Source: Blastocystis sp. Blastoise | Lineage: Eukaryota > Sar > Bigyra > Opalinata > Blastocystidae | DNA length: 64,000 nucleotides | Direction: 5' to 3' | Assembly (NCBI GenBank): GCA_039096225.1 | Contig: JBBPEB010000013.1 | Coordinates: forward strand, 1,473,501 to 1,537,500 | Shown here: positions 22,551-37,296 of the stretch, in pieces | Layout of the letters: each line of letters opens with the position of its first letter | Numbering within the stretch: the stretch's first letter is position 1 | Position numbers and translations under genes: made by a program | Notes under the pieces: generated by a model | What the model saw: the letters and a program-made list of their open reading frames with translations, nothing else | Told to the model about the DNA's origin: nothing | Database searches by the model: none

Positions 22551-22625
22551 TTCCTATAGAAAAAAAAAATTTAATAATCCCATAGAAAAAAAAAAGTTAA
22601 ATAACTCTCCATAGAAAAAAAAAAT
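22551..22625 (+). repeat. CATAG-poly(A) motif cluster 2 (left)
   Basis: Three copies of a (c/t)(c/a)tatag or ccatag motif, each followed by a run of about ten A residues, spaced 25-31 bases apart. Inverted copies lie near 35968-36042 in the right arm. Confidence 0.5.
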
Positions 22626-23328
22626 CTATATGATATATATAGTTACTATGTGAATAGTATTATATATATATGTATAGGCGGTTCCTAAATCCTTTCTGTA
22701 ATTTTCCCTCTTCTCCTTTTTATACTTCCAAATAGTTTAAGATTATATAGATGCAATAATCTTATTCTATTTTCATATATATTAGTTTTTTTTTTATAAA
22801 TAAATAATTTATATATATTTTGTATTATTTATTAATACAATATATATATATATATTATTTTTATTCATATTTATACTTATATTTTTATATTTATACATAT
22901 ATATAATGTAGTTTTATATTTTGTTTATGGAATTTTTTTATATGTTTTGCTTTTACTCCATATATATTATATAATAAGATTGTTCTTCTTTATATAATAA
23001 TATGTCAGTATTTATTTTTATGTAGTTTTTATATTTTATAGTTAAGTTAGTTAAAAACTGACTTTTAATAAAGAGAATATTTATAATTATTTATATTATC
23101 TCTTTTTCTTTTGATTGATTCTGTATTATTATGTATATTATGTATTATATTATTATATCGATCAAATGATAATGAATATATATTTATAAAATAATTTATA
23201 AATATATAAAGTTATAAATTTAAAAAAAAAAAAAAATTAAAAAAAATTAAAAGAAAAAAATATCGTATATATTTTTTATATTTATATTCATTTATTTTTA
23301 TTTATTATTTATTTATTTATTTATATAG

Positions 23329-23694
23329 TTGCCTTGCGTTTCCATTATAACTTAGAGAAAAAAAAAATTAAAAAAAATTAAAAGAAAAAAAAATATCGTA
23401 TATATTTATATTTGTATTCATTTATATTTATTTATATATATACTTGCCTTGCGTTCCTACTAGATTTTAAACAAAAAAATCATTAAAAAATTAAAATTAA
23501 AAGAAAAAAAATATCTTGCCTTGCGTTCCTACTAGATTTTAAACAAAAAATTAATCAAAAGATTAATCAAAAAAATAAAATTAAAAGAAAAAAAATATCT
23601 TGCCTTGGGTTACTATTAAATTTTAAACAAAAAAATTAATCAAAAAAAAAATCAAAGAAAAAAAAAATTAAAAAAAATTAAAAAATAAAAAAAA

Positions 23695-23730
<36 letters not shown>

Positions 23731-23760
23731 ATTTTATAGTGTCGTTGCCTGACAAAAAAA
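23329..23760 (+). repeat. Minisatellite with cttgccttgcgtt core (left)
   Basis: Four copies of a unit with a ttgccttgcg-type start lie at 23329, 23443, 23515 and 23599. Each is followed by ctagattttaaac-like sequence and then an A-rich block (attaaaagaaaaaaaatat). The unit is about 72-85 bases, with a longer AT spacer between copies 1 and 2. A degenerate gttgcctgac sits near 23743 after an (AT)n run that is absent from the right arm. Confidence 0.8.
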
Positions 23761-26333
23761 AAATCAAAAAAAAAAAAATATGTCGTCCTTATGTGTGTTT
23801 TCCTTTGTATACTTTCTATTTTGTCAGGTGCCTAGTTGATAACAATAAAAAATTCCATAACAAATAATAAACTATTTTTTTGTATTATATATATTATAAG
23901 TATATTTATAAATGTATCTATGAATAATTGTCTGATTTATTAATTTGTTTTGTTTATATGAACTATGTTTTTGAAATGAAAATTTATTTTATAAGTATAT
24001 ACACTGGTGTATAGCTTTTTGTCTTTTATACCAAGATTCCTCGTAGATTTATACAAAATATATATATATATATATTTTTTTTGTTTTTTTTAAATATCAA
24101 TCGAGATAATTTATATTAAAAATAATATTTTTTTTGAGTGCTTTTATAGAAAAAGATTTCAGTATATAAACTTGTGTAAAAGAAGACTTTTTTTGTTCTT
24201 TTTTATTTTTTCAGTTGTATTCATAAAATATTATTAATTAAAAGTTTATTATACACTGCATAAAAACAAAAGAAGATAATTATGACATAAATATGAAATA
24301 TTGTTAACTTAAATTTTTATAATTTCCGTTGAAGATTTAATATTTGTCAAAATCAATTGAATAATATTTTATGCAAGTATTTTAAACAAAATAAATATAT
24401 TAAAGAGAATATATGAGAAAATTATTTTATCATTTTGCAATTGTCTATTTATATGAGTAATTCTTTCTTGTTTATTAAAAATAATCATTGTATAGTTCAT
24501 TATATTATATTTATTATAATAAATAGATTTTTCTCTTTTTATACAGTTTTTCAATCAGTTTATACATAAAAAATAAACTTCTCTAAAATTACTTTATTTT
24601 ATTTTATTTAAAGAATTTCTTTTGATTTCCTTAATTTTATTTAAATTTGTTATAAATTAAAAAAATTTAATATTTTAAGTTTATCAAGTTGATTATTTTT
24701 CATTTATTTTCAATATATTAGTTATATCAGAATGTATATATGACTTTATATTAGTAAATATTTTAATATTTATTTTATATACAAATATTTTATCAGTAAT
24801 TATGTTTCTTTCATTTATTTTTAGCATTCATAGGTGTCACAAAAAGTTTTAAAATTTTATTTCAGTTGAATTAGTCTCTTTAAAAAGTATATTAATATGA
24901 ACTATAATGATGTTGTTTCATTTTTATTTTATTTATTTAGATTATAATTGATTAAGATGTTTAGAATTGTTTTTATGATAATGATAGATTATTTCAAAAC
25001 AAAAACAAAAACAAAAAAAATCAAAGCAAAAAAAGATGAGAATGAGAGACAGTCATTTTTGTATATATTAATTATTATTTTTTATTATTTATTTATTTTA
25101 TTTTATTAAATATTTTTAATACTTTATGGCTGTTTATTAGTCTTTAAATAGTATTTTAAATAAACATAAGATTTTCTTCCTATTTATTTTTTATGTATTA
25201 TATATAATTATTTTTATTATTTTTATTAATATTATTTTGAATATATTAAATAATATTATTTTATATAATATTTTTGTTTTTAATTTATTCTTTTACATTT
25301 TTTAATATAGATTTATATGTATAAGTTTTATAATATTTATTCTATTTATTGTTTATATAGTATTACTGGATTACTTGAACAAATATCTGAAGATTTATTA
25401 CTACATGTTATTGTATATAAATATTTTATTATTATTACTTTTTATTATTTTTAAATATATATATATATTTTAATAATAATATTAAATTTATAATATGTTT
25501 TTTTATATAATATATTATTCTATATATAATAATATATACTATTTATATATAGTTTCTTTATGATAATAGAAATAAGATTATTTTATTTTATTCTATCGGT
25601 AAAGACATAAAATGGTTTATTCCTTTTATTAAAAGTATTTAAAGAATAAGTATATCAATGAATACTTTACAAATAGATTATTCTTATTTTTTTGTATATA
25701 TATATATATATTACCATTATTATATATATTTAAATCTTATTATTGTATATTTAATACTAGTTTTATTATTATTGTATTTATTATATAGATAGATATGAAT
25801 ATAGATATAGGTAGAATTTCTTTCGACTGTAATAAAAGTGTATATTTCTATAATATCTGAATTATCTATTACGATCTCATTTTAATTGTGATTTATATCA
25901 AATAAAAAATATTATTATAAACGTATATATATATATATATATATTGATAATATTGATAATATATTTATATTATTATATATAGCTATTATAGATGTTTAAG
26001 TATCATTAAAAGAATGTAGTGAAAAAGTGATGATGAACAAACAAAAGATCTCCTTCTTCTAGTTCATTTCTTTTAGGATTCAACATACTATTATGTATAT
26101 TATTAAATATATATTACTATTATTATTCTTTATATATAACCATTTATATTGTTTTATATAATAAAATCCATTATAACTCTATCTATCTATAGTTATATAT
26201 TTATTAAAGTAAATACAGAGATATTATTTATACATATTAAGTATAGAATAAATAGTATTTTGAATAAACAAACAGAATTGAAGATTAATATATATTATTT
26301 GCTTTCTGGTACTACTATTTCTCCCACAGTATA

Positions 26334-26716
<383 letters not shown>

Positions 26717-27704
26717 ATATATAACTTTATATAATTATATATATTTAGAATACTATATCTATTATATCTATTTATATATAGATATTATTCTCATGAATTT
26801 CCTTTATTTTTTACCTCAGGATTTTATTATATAATCAGATATATAATAATTCTTGAACAGAAATTATTTAATTTATTTTTATATTCTTCTAAAACATCTG
26901 ATATATATATATATATAGATTATATATGTTTCTATGGATTATATAATATAACTATATATAAATATGTTTATCCTAGACAATAAACCTTTATTAGCTCATT
27001 CTTATTATTATATATATTAATATATATTCTTGTTTTTATATCTTTTTTTTATTAAATTAACCAGACAAAAGTTTTTCTTTCAATTCTCAGTATTCTGGCG
27101 ATTTTCTCTAAACCAGATGGCTTACTATTTTTTTTTAAAGACATTTAAATACGACATAAAAATGGATTTTCTTTTTTATTAATTAATTAATTTTTGTAGA
27201 GATTAAAAATATTTGGGGTCTCGACTTAGCAACAAAAGTGATTTGAAAATGCTTTAATACAAATATTTTTTCAAAATAAAATCTAAATTATATATTAATA
27301 TTATAATATAATAAGAAAACAATAAAATGAAACATATATATTATATTTAAGGAGTTATTATTTAAAAAATAATATTCTTGTGAAAACAGTATTCATATAC
27401 TTGAATCAAAAATATATTCTTGGGAAAACATCAAAGAAAAATATGACTATTTTAAAAAACAATTATAAATTGATTAAATAGATCATTTAAATATATTATA
27501 AATATAAAAATAATAATTTTATTATAAGAAATTGTTATTCTAGATCGAAAGAATATAAAATATTAATAATATAATAATTAGTAAATTTATTTTATTTTAT
27601 ATATATAATATATGCATATTATATTAATCTATATACACTACAGAATAGATTCTAAGAAGAAAATAAAAGAAATTAAACTGTTTAAAACGATATAATACGG
27701 CACT

Positions 27705-28041
27705 ATGAATACTACTCCGTCAACAAGCTTGATATTTCTACCACAGCCTATTAATAAACTAGAAGAATGTCAAATTAAAAGTAATGTAACAGATTCAAGA
27801 AATATTTCATCTTCAAAACCTTCAATACCTAAAAAACCTACAATAATCAAACGAAAACGTGGAAGACCTCCAAAAAGGAAACGTGGTCCAAAATCAAAAG
27901 AAGGTAATTAATTAATCAACTATTTATATATTATATTTATAATATTTAATTTTATTATTTTATTTATTTTATTATTTTATTATTTAGAAACTGAAGTATC
28001 AAACAAAACAAATAACCTAACAATAAAAGACAATAGAAAAA
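27705..28041 (+). pseudogene. Truncated 5' fragment (exons 1-2) of the hAT-like gene
   Basis: This is the left-arm copy of exon 1 (27705-27903, AT-hook exon) and exon 2 (27988-28041), with the same GT-AG intron between them and the same donor after 28041. The homologous sequence ends at 28152 inside the following intron. Beyond it the plus strand runs antisense through the 3' end of the intact gene, so no exons 3-5 exist for this copy. If transcribed it could give a short AT-hook peptide: reading through the first donor yields 68 residues ending KSKEGN at the stop ending 27911. A small functional AT-hook protein cannot be excluded, but truncation by the rearrangement is simpler. Confidence 0.72.
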
Positions 28042-28152
28042 GTATTTATATATATATATATATTTTTTTTTATTGATTATAATTCTTATTCATTATATTA
28101 ATAGTATATTATTTATTATATTATAAATTATTTATGTATATATTTTATGTAT

Positions 28153-30481
28153 AATTCAAAAAAGCATAAAGAGAGACTACAATTTTATATCTTTGACTAT
28201 TTATAAACCTATTGTAGATTGATGAAGGATTTCCTTTTTAATAGGATCATTACTGTTCATGTAAATTATTGTTTGATTATATTCATTCTTATCGGACATA
28301 GATTTCCTTTGGAAGGTTAAGAATCTTTTGTATTGTGAGCATAATCTTTCTAGATAGGTTAGATTGCAAGGATAATGTTTATATTTGAGTGCTATAGAAC
28401 ATATAGTAGGAAAATCACGAACATTCGAATTGAAAAAATGTATATAATCCTTTTTGTTTATACAAAGGTATTTATTCTTACAGTTACAGGATAGAGAGAA
28501 CGTACGACACTTATGTAAATACTGATTAAACTCCTCTTTAGGAACTGAATTAAATAATGTATATTTGGTTAGATCATAAAGAGGAAGTTGAGCAACATAA
28601 TAAGGATTGAACAATACTGTATTCTCATATAGAATTCTATATGGTTCCTCTTCAGTATCGTGGGAAATAAAATACATTTCAACTTGAAGTTTTGCATTTG
28701 AAATAGCTATATATATATATCGTATATATAATCGTAACATTAATAGAGAATTTGTAATATAAAATATCATATGAATATAGTATACTATATAACTTAGTAA
28801 TAACAACATATATAAATTGATATAGGGAAGAGCAAAAACGTATTATATATAAACAAAAATAAAATAAAAAGACTACGATTATTTATATAATATAAATATA
28901 CATTTCTTAATTTTATCATCTATGGACTGATCACTATTTATAGTGGTTTCAAGAGAACATAACGACATATATATATTTTCAATAAGAATTTTGCTATTAC
29001 AAATAACATTAGAATCAGATGATATTATACTAATTATATCATGAATTTCTATATAAATAGAATCTAAAATCTTAAAAGCATCTCTGATTTTCTGTTTTAC
29101 ATCATCAGTTAATAAATGACAAAAATCGTCAAATTGAGAAATTTTGTCTTTATTTTGTAATATAAAAGAACATATGTCGTCAAAATAGAGTTTATAATAG
29201 GAATAGCAACTCATCCATGAATCCCATCTAGTTGATATAAACAAAGGCCAATCAGTTGGTGTCCAAGAAGATTTATGTAAGAAATGCTTCAATAAATTAA
29301 AACATCGAAAATTATTTCGAATTTTCTTGTTGCAAAAATCCATAAACTTACTACAATCATCAAAACCAGAAATTAATTCATTTCCAATCAAATCCAGTAT
29401 ATGGCACAGACAGCCGATCCACGTACAGTCCGAACTCAATACTGCAAATCGCTTAGCTACATTAATCATGGAATCAGAGTCATCACTGTTAAACACTTTC
29501 ATTCTCACAGGATTTATTCTAAAGTTACAAAATACGTCTAATAATATTGAACATATAGTATCACTAGAGTGATCTTCAATTTTGTACATACCTATATATT
29601 AAATACATTAGCTACTTATATTAATGAATAAATGTTAACTACTATTGTCATAACTACTACTACTATTAATGACAGCTTTAGTAGTAGCAGTAGGTAACAG
29701 TAATAATATATGCAAAGAAATAACATTATCAGTAGTAATAGAAATAATATAATTATAATAGTATAAATAGAAGCAGTACGAGTTGAAGTAATAGAAGTAA
29801 TTACAGTAATAGATACAGTAATAATTCGAGAAATTATTTAAAAACATGATGATTTGTATACATAATAAGAATCATAATAATATTATACATAAATGTATAC
29901 CTAAAAAGAAGTAAGGCTCATTTTCATATTCTCCATTTAGTTTCTTGACCATAATTGAGACTACACTTTGATCTTTGATATTCTTTGTTTCGTCAATACA
30001 TAACGAGATTTCTTCATTATATAAGTAACCAGATATTCTATCCATAAAAACACTAGCTAGACCTGGTATATAAGTATTAATAATCAATGGATCTGATGGC
30101 AGCATTTTGGCCTCTTGTGCATCATTGCAGGGTTCAACACGCTTTTCATCTGTTTCATATAATGGCATGGCTAACCCTAACGCCAAGCAATTCATGAGAG
30201 ACTGATATATAAAGTAATTATCGTTTGCCTTTTCCATTTTACGCTTTCGTTCTTTTAACATTTGAATAACCTTTTCATTGTGAATACGAGTTGCAGAGTT
30301 GATATGACGACTAGAAGTAATATGTCTCCTTAAGGTAGACGTTTTACAACTAACGGCCTTATTGCAGGCCTTACAAACCAATTTATTCTTGATATATTGA
30401 ATTGGAGTAACAAGATGAGGTAGACATTTAAATAAAACTTTTATTTTTTCTTTTCTTTTTAAAGCAACTACTATGTAATAC
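28153..30481. other. Unique spacer at the palindrome centre
   Basis: These 2,329 bases are the only sequence between the two arms. They hold exons 3-5 of the minus-strand hAT-like gene, most of its last introns, and 48 bases (28153-28200) after its stop codon. The 309-nt intron (29592-29900) is a low-complexity tract rich in tac/tag triplets and codes for nothing convincing. I saw no terminal inverted repeat or 8-bp target duplication in the 48 bases after the stop. Confidence 0.9.
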
Positions 30482-30929
30482 ATACATAAAATATATACAT
30501 AAATAATTTATAATATAATAAATAATATACTATTAATATAATGAATAAGAATTATAATCAATAAAAAAAAATATATATATATATATAAATACTTTTTCTA
30601 TTGTCTTTTATTGTTAGGTTATTTGTTTTGTTTGATACTTCAGTTTCTAAATAATAAAATAATAAAATAAATAAAATAATAAAATTAAATATTATAAATA
30701 TAATATATAAATAGTTGATTAATTAATTACCTTCTTTTGATTTTGGACCACGTTTCCTTTTTGGAGGTCTTCCACGTTTTCGTTTGATTATTGTAGGTTT
30801 TTTAGGTATTGAAGGTTTTGAAGATGAAATATTTCTTGAATCTGTTACATTACTTTTAATTTGACATTCTTCTAGTTTATTAATAGGCTGTGGTAGAAAT
30901 ATCAAGCTTGTTGACGGAGTAGTATTCAT
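28201..30929 (-). CDS. hAT-family transposase-like protein with AT-hook and BED/C2H2-like finger (5 exons)
   Basis: Gene model: exons 30929-30731, 30646-30593, 30470-29901, 29591-28902 and 28706-28201, 2,019 nt coding for 672 residues. All four introns (84, 122, 309, 195 nt) start GT, end AG and keep the frame. The start ATG has an in-frame TAA nine bases upstream. Residues 49-64 are an AT-hook (RGRPP core in a Lys/Arg cluster, also a likely nuclear signal). C117, C120, H134 and H140 form a BED/C2H2-like finger. D244 (in IDET) and D311 (SDDSDSM) fit the first two acidic residues of the hAT RNase H-like core. C335-H338 is the hAT CxxH, and T395-R396-W397 the conserved TRW. Residues 600-652 match the hAT C-terminal dimerisation region (FPTI...LERL). 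E624 is a candidate for the third acidic residue. It may be an active transposase or a domesticated DNA-binding protein. Exons 1-2 lie in the right arm, exons 3-5 in the spacer. Confidence 0.82.
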
Positions 30930-31918
30930 AGTGCCGTATTATATCGTTTTAAACAGTTTAATTTCTTTTATTTTCTTCTTAGAATCTATTCTGTAGTGTA
31001 TATAGATTAATATAATATGCATATATTATATATATAAAATAAAATAAATTTACTAATTATTATATTATTAATATTTTATATTCTTTCGATCTAGAATAAC
31101 AATTTCTTATAATAAAATTATTATTTTTATATTTATAATATATTTAAATGATCTATTTAATCAATTTATAATTGTTTTTTAAAATAGTCATATTTTTCTT
31201 TGATGTTTTCCCAAGAATATATTTTTGATTCAAGTATATGAATACTGTTTTCACAAGAATATTATTTTTTAAATAATAACTCCTTAAATATAATATATAT
31301 GTTTCATTTTATAGTTTTCTTATTATATTATAATATTAATATATAATTTAGATTTTATTTTGAAAAAATATTTGTATTAAAGCATTTTTCAAATCACTTT
31401 TGTTGCTAAGTCGAGACCCCAAATATTTTTAATCTCTACAAAAATTAATTAATTAATAAAAAAGAAAATCCATTTTTATGTCGTATTTAAATGTCTTTAA
31501 AAAAAAATAGTAAGCCATCTGGTTTAGAGAAAATCGCCAGAATACTGAGAATTGAAAGAAAAACTTTTGTCTGGTTAATTTAATAAAAAAAAGATATAAA
31601 AACAAGAATATATATTAATATATATAATAATAAGAATGAGCTAATAAAGGTTTATTGTCTAGGATAAACATATTTATATATAGTTATATTATATAATCCA
31701 TAGAAACATATATAATCTATATATATATATATATCAGATGTTTTAGAAGAATATAAAAATAAATTAAATAATTTCTGTTCAAGAATTATTATATATCTGA
31801 TTATATAATAAAATCCTGAGGTAAAAAATAAAGGAAATTCATGAGAATAATATCTATATATAAATAGATATAATAGATATAGTATTCTAAATATATATAA
31901 TTATATAAAGTTATATAT

Positions 31919-32307
<389 letters not shown>

Positions 32308-34879
32308 TATACTGTGGGAGAAATAGTAGTACCAGAAAGCAAATAATATATATTAATCTTCAATTCTGTTTGTTTATTCAAAATACTATTTATTCTATAC
32401 TTAATATGTATAAATAATATCTCTGTATTTACTTTAATAAATATATAACTATAGATAGATAGAGTTATAATGGATTTTATTATATAAAACAATATAAATG
32501 GTTATATATAAAGAATAATAATAGTAATATATATTTAATAATATACATAATAGTATGTTGAATCCTAAAAGAAATGAACTAGAAGAAGGAGATCTTTTGT
32601 TTGTTCATCATCACTTTTTCACTACATTCTTTTAATGATACTTAAACATCTATAATAGCTATATATAATAATATAAATATATTATCAATATTATCAATAT
32701 ATATATATATATATATACGTTTATAATAATATTTTTTATTTGATATAAATCACAATTAAAATGAGATCGTAATAGATAATTCAGATATTATAGAAATATA
32801 CACTTTTATTACAGTCGAAAGAAATTCTACCTATATCTATATTCATATCTATCTATATAATAAATACAATAATAATAAAACTAGTATTAAATATACAATA
32901 ATAAGATTTAAATATATATAATAATGGTAATATATATATATATATACAAAAAAATAAGAATAATCTATTTGTAAAGTATTCATTGATATACTTATTCTTT
33001 AAATACTTTTAATAAAAGGAATAAACCATTTTATGTCTTTACCGATAGAATAAAATAAAATAATCTTATTTCTATTATCATAAAGAAACTATATATAAAT
33101 AGTATATATTATTATATATAGAATAATATATTATATAAAAAAACATATTATAAATTTAATATTATTATTAAAATATATATATATATTTAAAAATAATAAA
33201 AAGTAATAATAATAAAATATTTATATACAATAACATGTAGTAATAAATCTTCAGATATTTGTTCAAGTAATCCAGTAATACTATATAAACAATAAATAGA
33301 ATAAATATTATAAAACTTATACATATAAATCTATATTAAAAAATGTAAAAGAATAAATTAAAAACAAAAATATTATATAAAATAATATTATTTAATATAT
33401 TCAAAATAATATTAATAAAAATAATAAAAATAATTATATATAATACATAAAAAATAAATAGGAAGAAAATCTTATGTTTATTTAAAATACTATTTAAAGA
33501 CTAATAAACAGCCATAAAGTATTAAAAATATTTAATAAAATAAAATAAATAAATAATAAAAAATAATAATTAATATATACAAAAATGACTGTCTCTCATT
33601 CTCATCTTTTTTTGCTTTGATTTTTTTTGTTTTTGTTTTTGTTTTGAAATAATCTATCATTATCATAAAAACAATTCTAAACATCTTAATCAATTATAAT
33701 CTAAATAAATAAAATAAAAATGAAACAACATCATTATAGTTCATATTAATATACTTTTTAAAGAGACTAATTCAACTGAAATAAAATTTTAAAACTTTTT
33801 GTGACACCTATGAATGCTAAAAATAAATGAAAGAAACATAATTACTGATAAAATATTTGTATATAAAATAAATATTAAAATATTTACTAATATAAAGTCA
33901 TATATACATTCTGATATAACTAATATATTGAAAATAAATGAAAAATAATCAACTTGATAAACTTAAAATATTAAATTTTTTTAATTTATAACAAATTTAA
34001 ATAAAATTAAGGAAATCAAAAGAAATTCTTTAAATAAAATAAAATAAAGTAATTTTAGAGAAGTTTATTTTTTATGTATAAACTGATTGAAAAACTGTAT
34101 AAAAAGAGAAAAATCTATTTATTATAATAAATATAATATAATGAACTATACAATGATTATTTTTAATAAACAAGAAAGAATTACTCATATAAATAGACAA
34201 TTGCAAAATGATAAAATAATTTTCTCATATATTCTCTTTAATATATTTATTTTGTTTAAAATACTTGCATAAAATATTATTCAATTGATTTTGACAAATA
34301 TTAAATCTTCAACGGAAATTATAAAAATTTAAGTTAACAATATTTCATATTTATGTCATAATTATCTTCTTTTGTTTTTATGCAGTGTATAATAAACTTT
34401 TAATTAATAATATTTTATGAATACAACTGAAAAAATAAAAAAGAACAAAAAAAGTCTTCTTTTACACAAGTTTATATACTGAAATCTTTTTCTATAAAAG
34501 CACTCAAAAAAAATATTATTTTTAATATAAATTATCTCGATTGATATTTAAAAAAAACAAAAAAAATATATATATATATATATTTTGTATAAATCTACGA
34601 GGAATCTTGGTATAAAAGACAAAAAGCTATACACCAGTGTATATACTTATAAAATAAATTTTCATTTCAAAAACATAGTTCATATAAACAAAACAAATTA
34701 ATAAATCAGACAATTATTCATAGATACATTTATAAATATACTTATAATATATATAATACAAAAAAATAGTTTATTATTTGTTATGGAATTTTTTATTGTT
34801 ATCAACTAGGCACCTGACAAAATAGAAAGTATACAAAGGAAAACACACATAAGGACGACATATTTTTTTTTTTTGATTT

Positions 34880-35275
34880 TTTTTTTGTCAGGCAACGACA
34901 TTTTTTTTATTTTTTAATTTTTTTTAATTTTTTTTTTCTTTGATTTTTTTTTTGATTAATTTTTTTGTTTAAAATTTAATAGTAACCCAAGGCAAGTATA
35001 TATAAATATATATAAATGAATATAAATATAAATATATAAGATATTTTTTTTCTTTTAATTTTATTTTTTTGATTAATCTTTTGATTAATTTTTTGTTTAA
35101 AATCTAGTAGGAACGCAAGGCAAGATATTTTTTTTCTTTTAATTTTAATTTTTTAATGATTTTTTTGTTTAAAATCTAGTAGGAACGCAAGGCAAGATAT
35201 TTTTTTTTCTTTTAATTTTTTTTAATTTTTTTTTTCTCTAAGTTATAATGGAAACGCAAGGCAAGTATATAAATA
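34880..35275 (-). repeat. Minisatellite with aacgcaaggcaag core (right)
   Basis: Inverted counterpart of the left minisatellite, with cores near 34988, 35111, 35182 and 35252. Spacers are arranged differently: the long AT spacer sits next to the ccaaggcaag variant copy (about 34997-35040) instead of between the two copies used on the left, and the left arm's (AT)n tract near 23695-23730 is missing. Confidence 0.8.
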
Positions 35276-37014
35276 AATAAATAAATAATAAATAAAAATA
35301 AATGAATATAAATATAAAAAATATATACGATATTTTTTTTCTTTTAATTTTTTTTAATTTTTTTTTTTTTTAAATTTATAACTTTATATATTTATAAATT
35401 ATTTTATAAATATATATTCATTATCATTTGATCGATATAATAATATAATACATAATATACATAATAATACAGAATCAATCAAAAGAAAAAGAGATAATAT
35501 AAATAATTATAAATATTCTCTTTATTAAAAGTCAGTTTTTAACTAACTTAACTATAAAATATAAAAACTACATAAAAATAAATACTGACATATTATTATA
35601 TAAAGAAGAACAATCTTATTATATAATATATATGGAGTAAAAGCAAAACATATAAAAAAATTCCATAAACAAAATATAAAACTACATTATATATATGTAT
35701 AAATATAAAAATATAAGTATAAATATGAATAAAAATAATATATATATATATATTGTATTAATAAATAATACAAAATATATATAAATTATTTATTTATAAA
35801 AAAAAAACTAATATATATGAAAATAGAATAAGATTATTGCATCTATATAATCTTAAACTATTTGGAAGTATAAAAAGGAGAAGAGGGAAAATTACAGAAA
35901 GGATTTAGGAACCGCCTATACATATATATATAATACTATTCACATAGTAACTATATATATCATATAGATTTTTTTTTTCTATGGAGAGTTATTTAACTTT
36001 TTTTTTTCTATGGGATTATTAAATTTTTTTTTTCTATAGGAATATGGATATTTATGATATCTACATTTCTTTAAATCATCTATATATAATTATTGATGCA
36101 ACAAGAATAATTTATATATAAACTATGAATAGATAAATATCATAAAACCTGAAACATTATTTCTTTTGAAGCTAAAACTATATTATACAAGAACCCTGTC
36201 TTATAATACGATTTTAGACATAAAAAAGAATATAATACAAAAGATATAAAAAATAAATATAAGATAAGATATTCAACTTAATGATATCTCAACATAATGA
36301 TATCTCAACATAATAAAAATATATAAATATATACATAATATATAAATATATAATAAATATATATATAATAAATATATAATAAATATATATATATATACAT
36401 AATATATAACAACAAATATTGAATAATTATATAAAGACATAATAAAAATATATATAAATAATGATACTAAAAATATTAAAAAATTATTAAAAAGATATAA
36501 TTCTTTTTTAAAAAAAAGAAAAAAATACAATTATATATACATATATTTAAATATATATATATATATATATAAAAAAAAGCTATTAGAATTATACATTCAT
36601 ATAAATAATCTAGAAATAATTAAATACACAGTATACATATACTTAACATATTAAATTATAAGAAGACCATTACATAATATATAATTCATAAACTAAATCT
36701 TAAACATATATATATAAATATAAATATATAGAATATATATCATGAAGAGTTATTCCGGATTTAACAATTCATGATAATAATCTTTAATAATATAGCATCA
36801 TTATTTTCTAAATTTATTATTAATATCTTCAATTATTTCTCCTATATATATATATTTTTTTAAATTTTTTTTTTTCTATGACCTTTTTTTAATTTAATTT
36901 TTTTTTTTCTATGACTTTTTTTAATTTTTTTTTTTTTTTTAAATATATAGGAGATATTGAAGTTATACATGATAATATATATATATATTATATATATTTA
37001 TTTATAAAATATTT

Positions 37015-37210
37015 ATATAACAATACATATATATATATATTTATATATAAATAAAAAGAGAGATGAAAAGGGAATTACAATATAAAGGGTAAATAAAAAG
37101 AACTAAGATAAAAACAGTATAATATAATTTATAAAAAAAAATATATATATATATATTTATAAAATGAGAAAAATAGAAAGAATAGGGAATTACAGTATAA
37201 AGAGGTTTAA
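37015..37210 (-). repeat. Imperfect tandem duplication after the giant gene stop (right)
   Basis: Inverted counterpart of 21384-21580. The gggaattaca core appears twice, near 37070 and 37185, each followed or preceded by A/G-rich sequence and an (AT)n run. Confidence 0.5.
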
Positions 37211-37296
37211 ATAGAAAATAAAAGAATAGGAATTGATAATATATATAGAAAAGGATTAAGAAACAATAATAAAAATTATTCTACATGATGAGTTCA

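Noticed and set aside
24369-24554. 61-residue frame on the minus strand, mirrored at 34087-34272
   Set aside because: Short, without recognisable motif, in AT-rich DNA where such frames arise by chance. The two copies are conserved only because the arms are.
29635-29847. 70-residue minus-strand frame in the spacer
   Set aside because: Lies wholly inside the 309-nt intron of the hAT-like gene and is Tyr/Asn low complexity.
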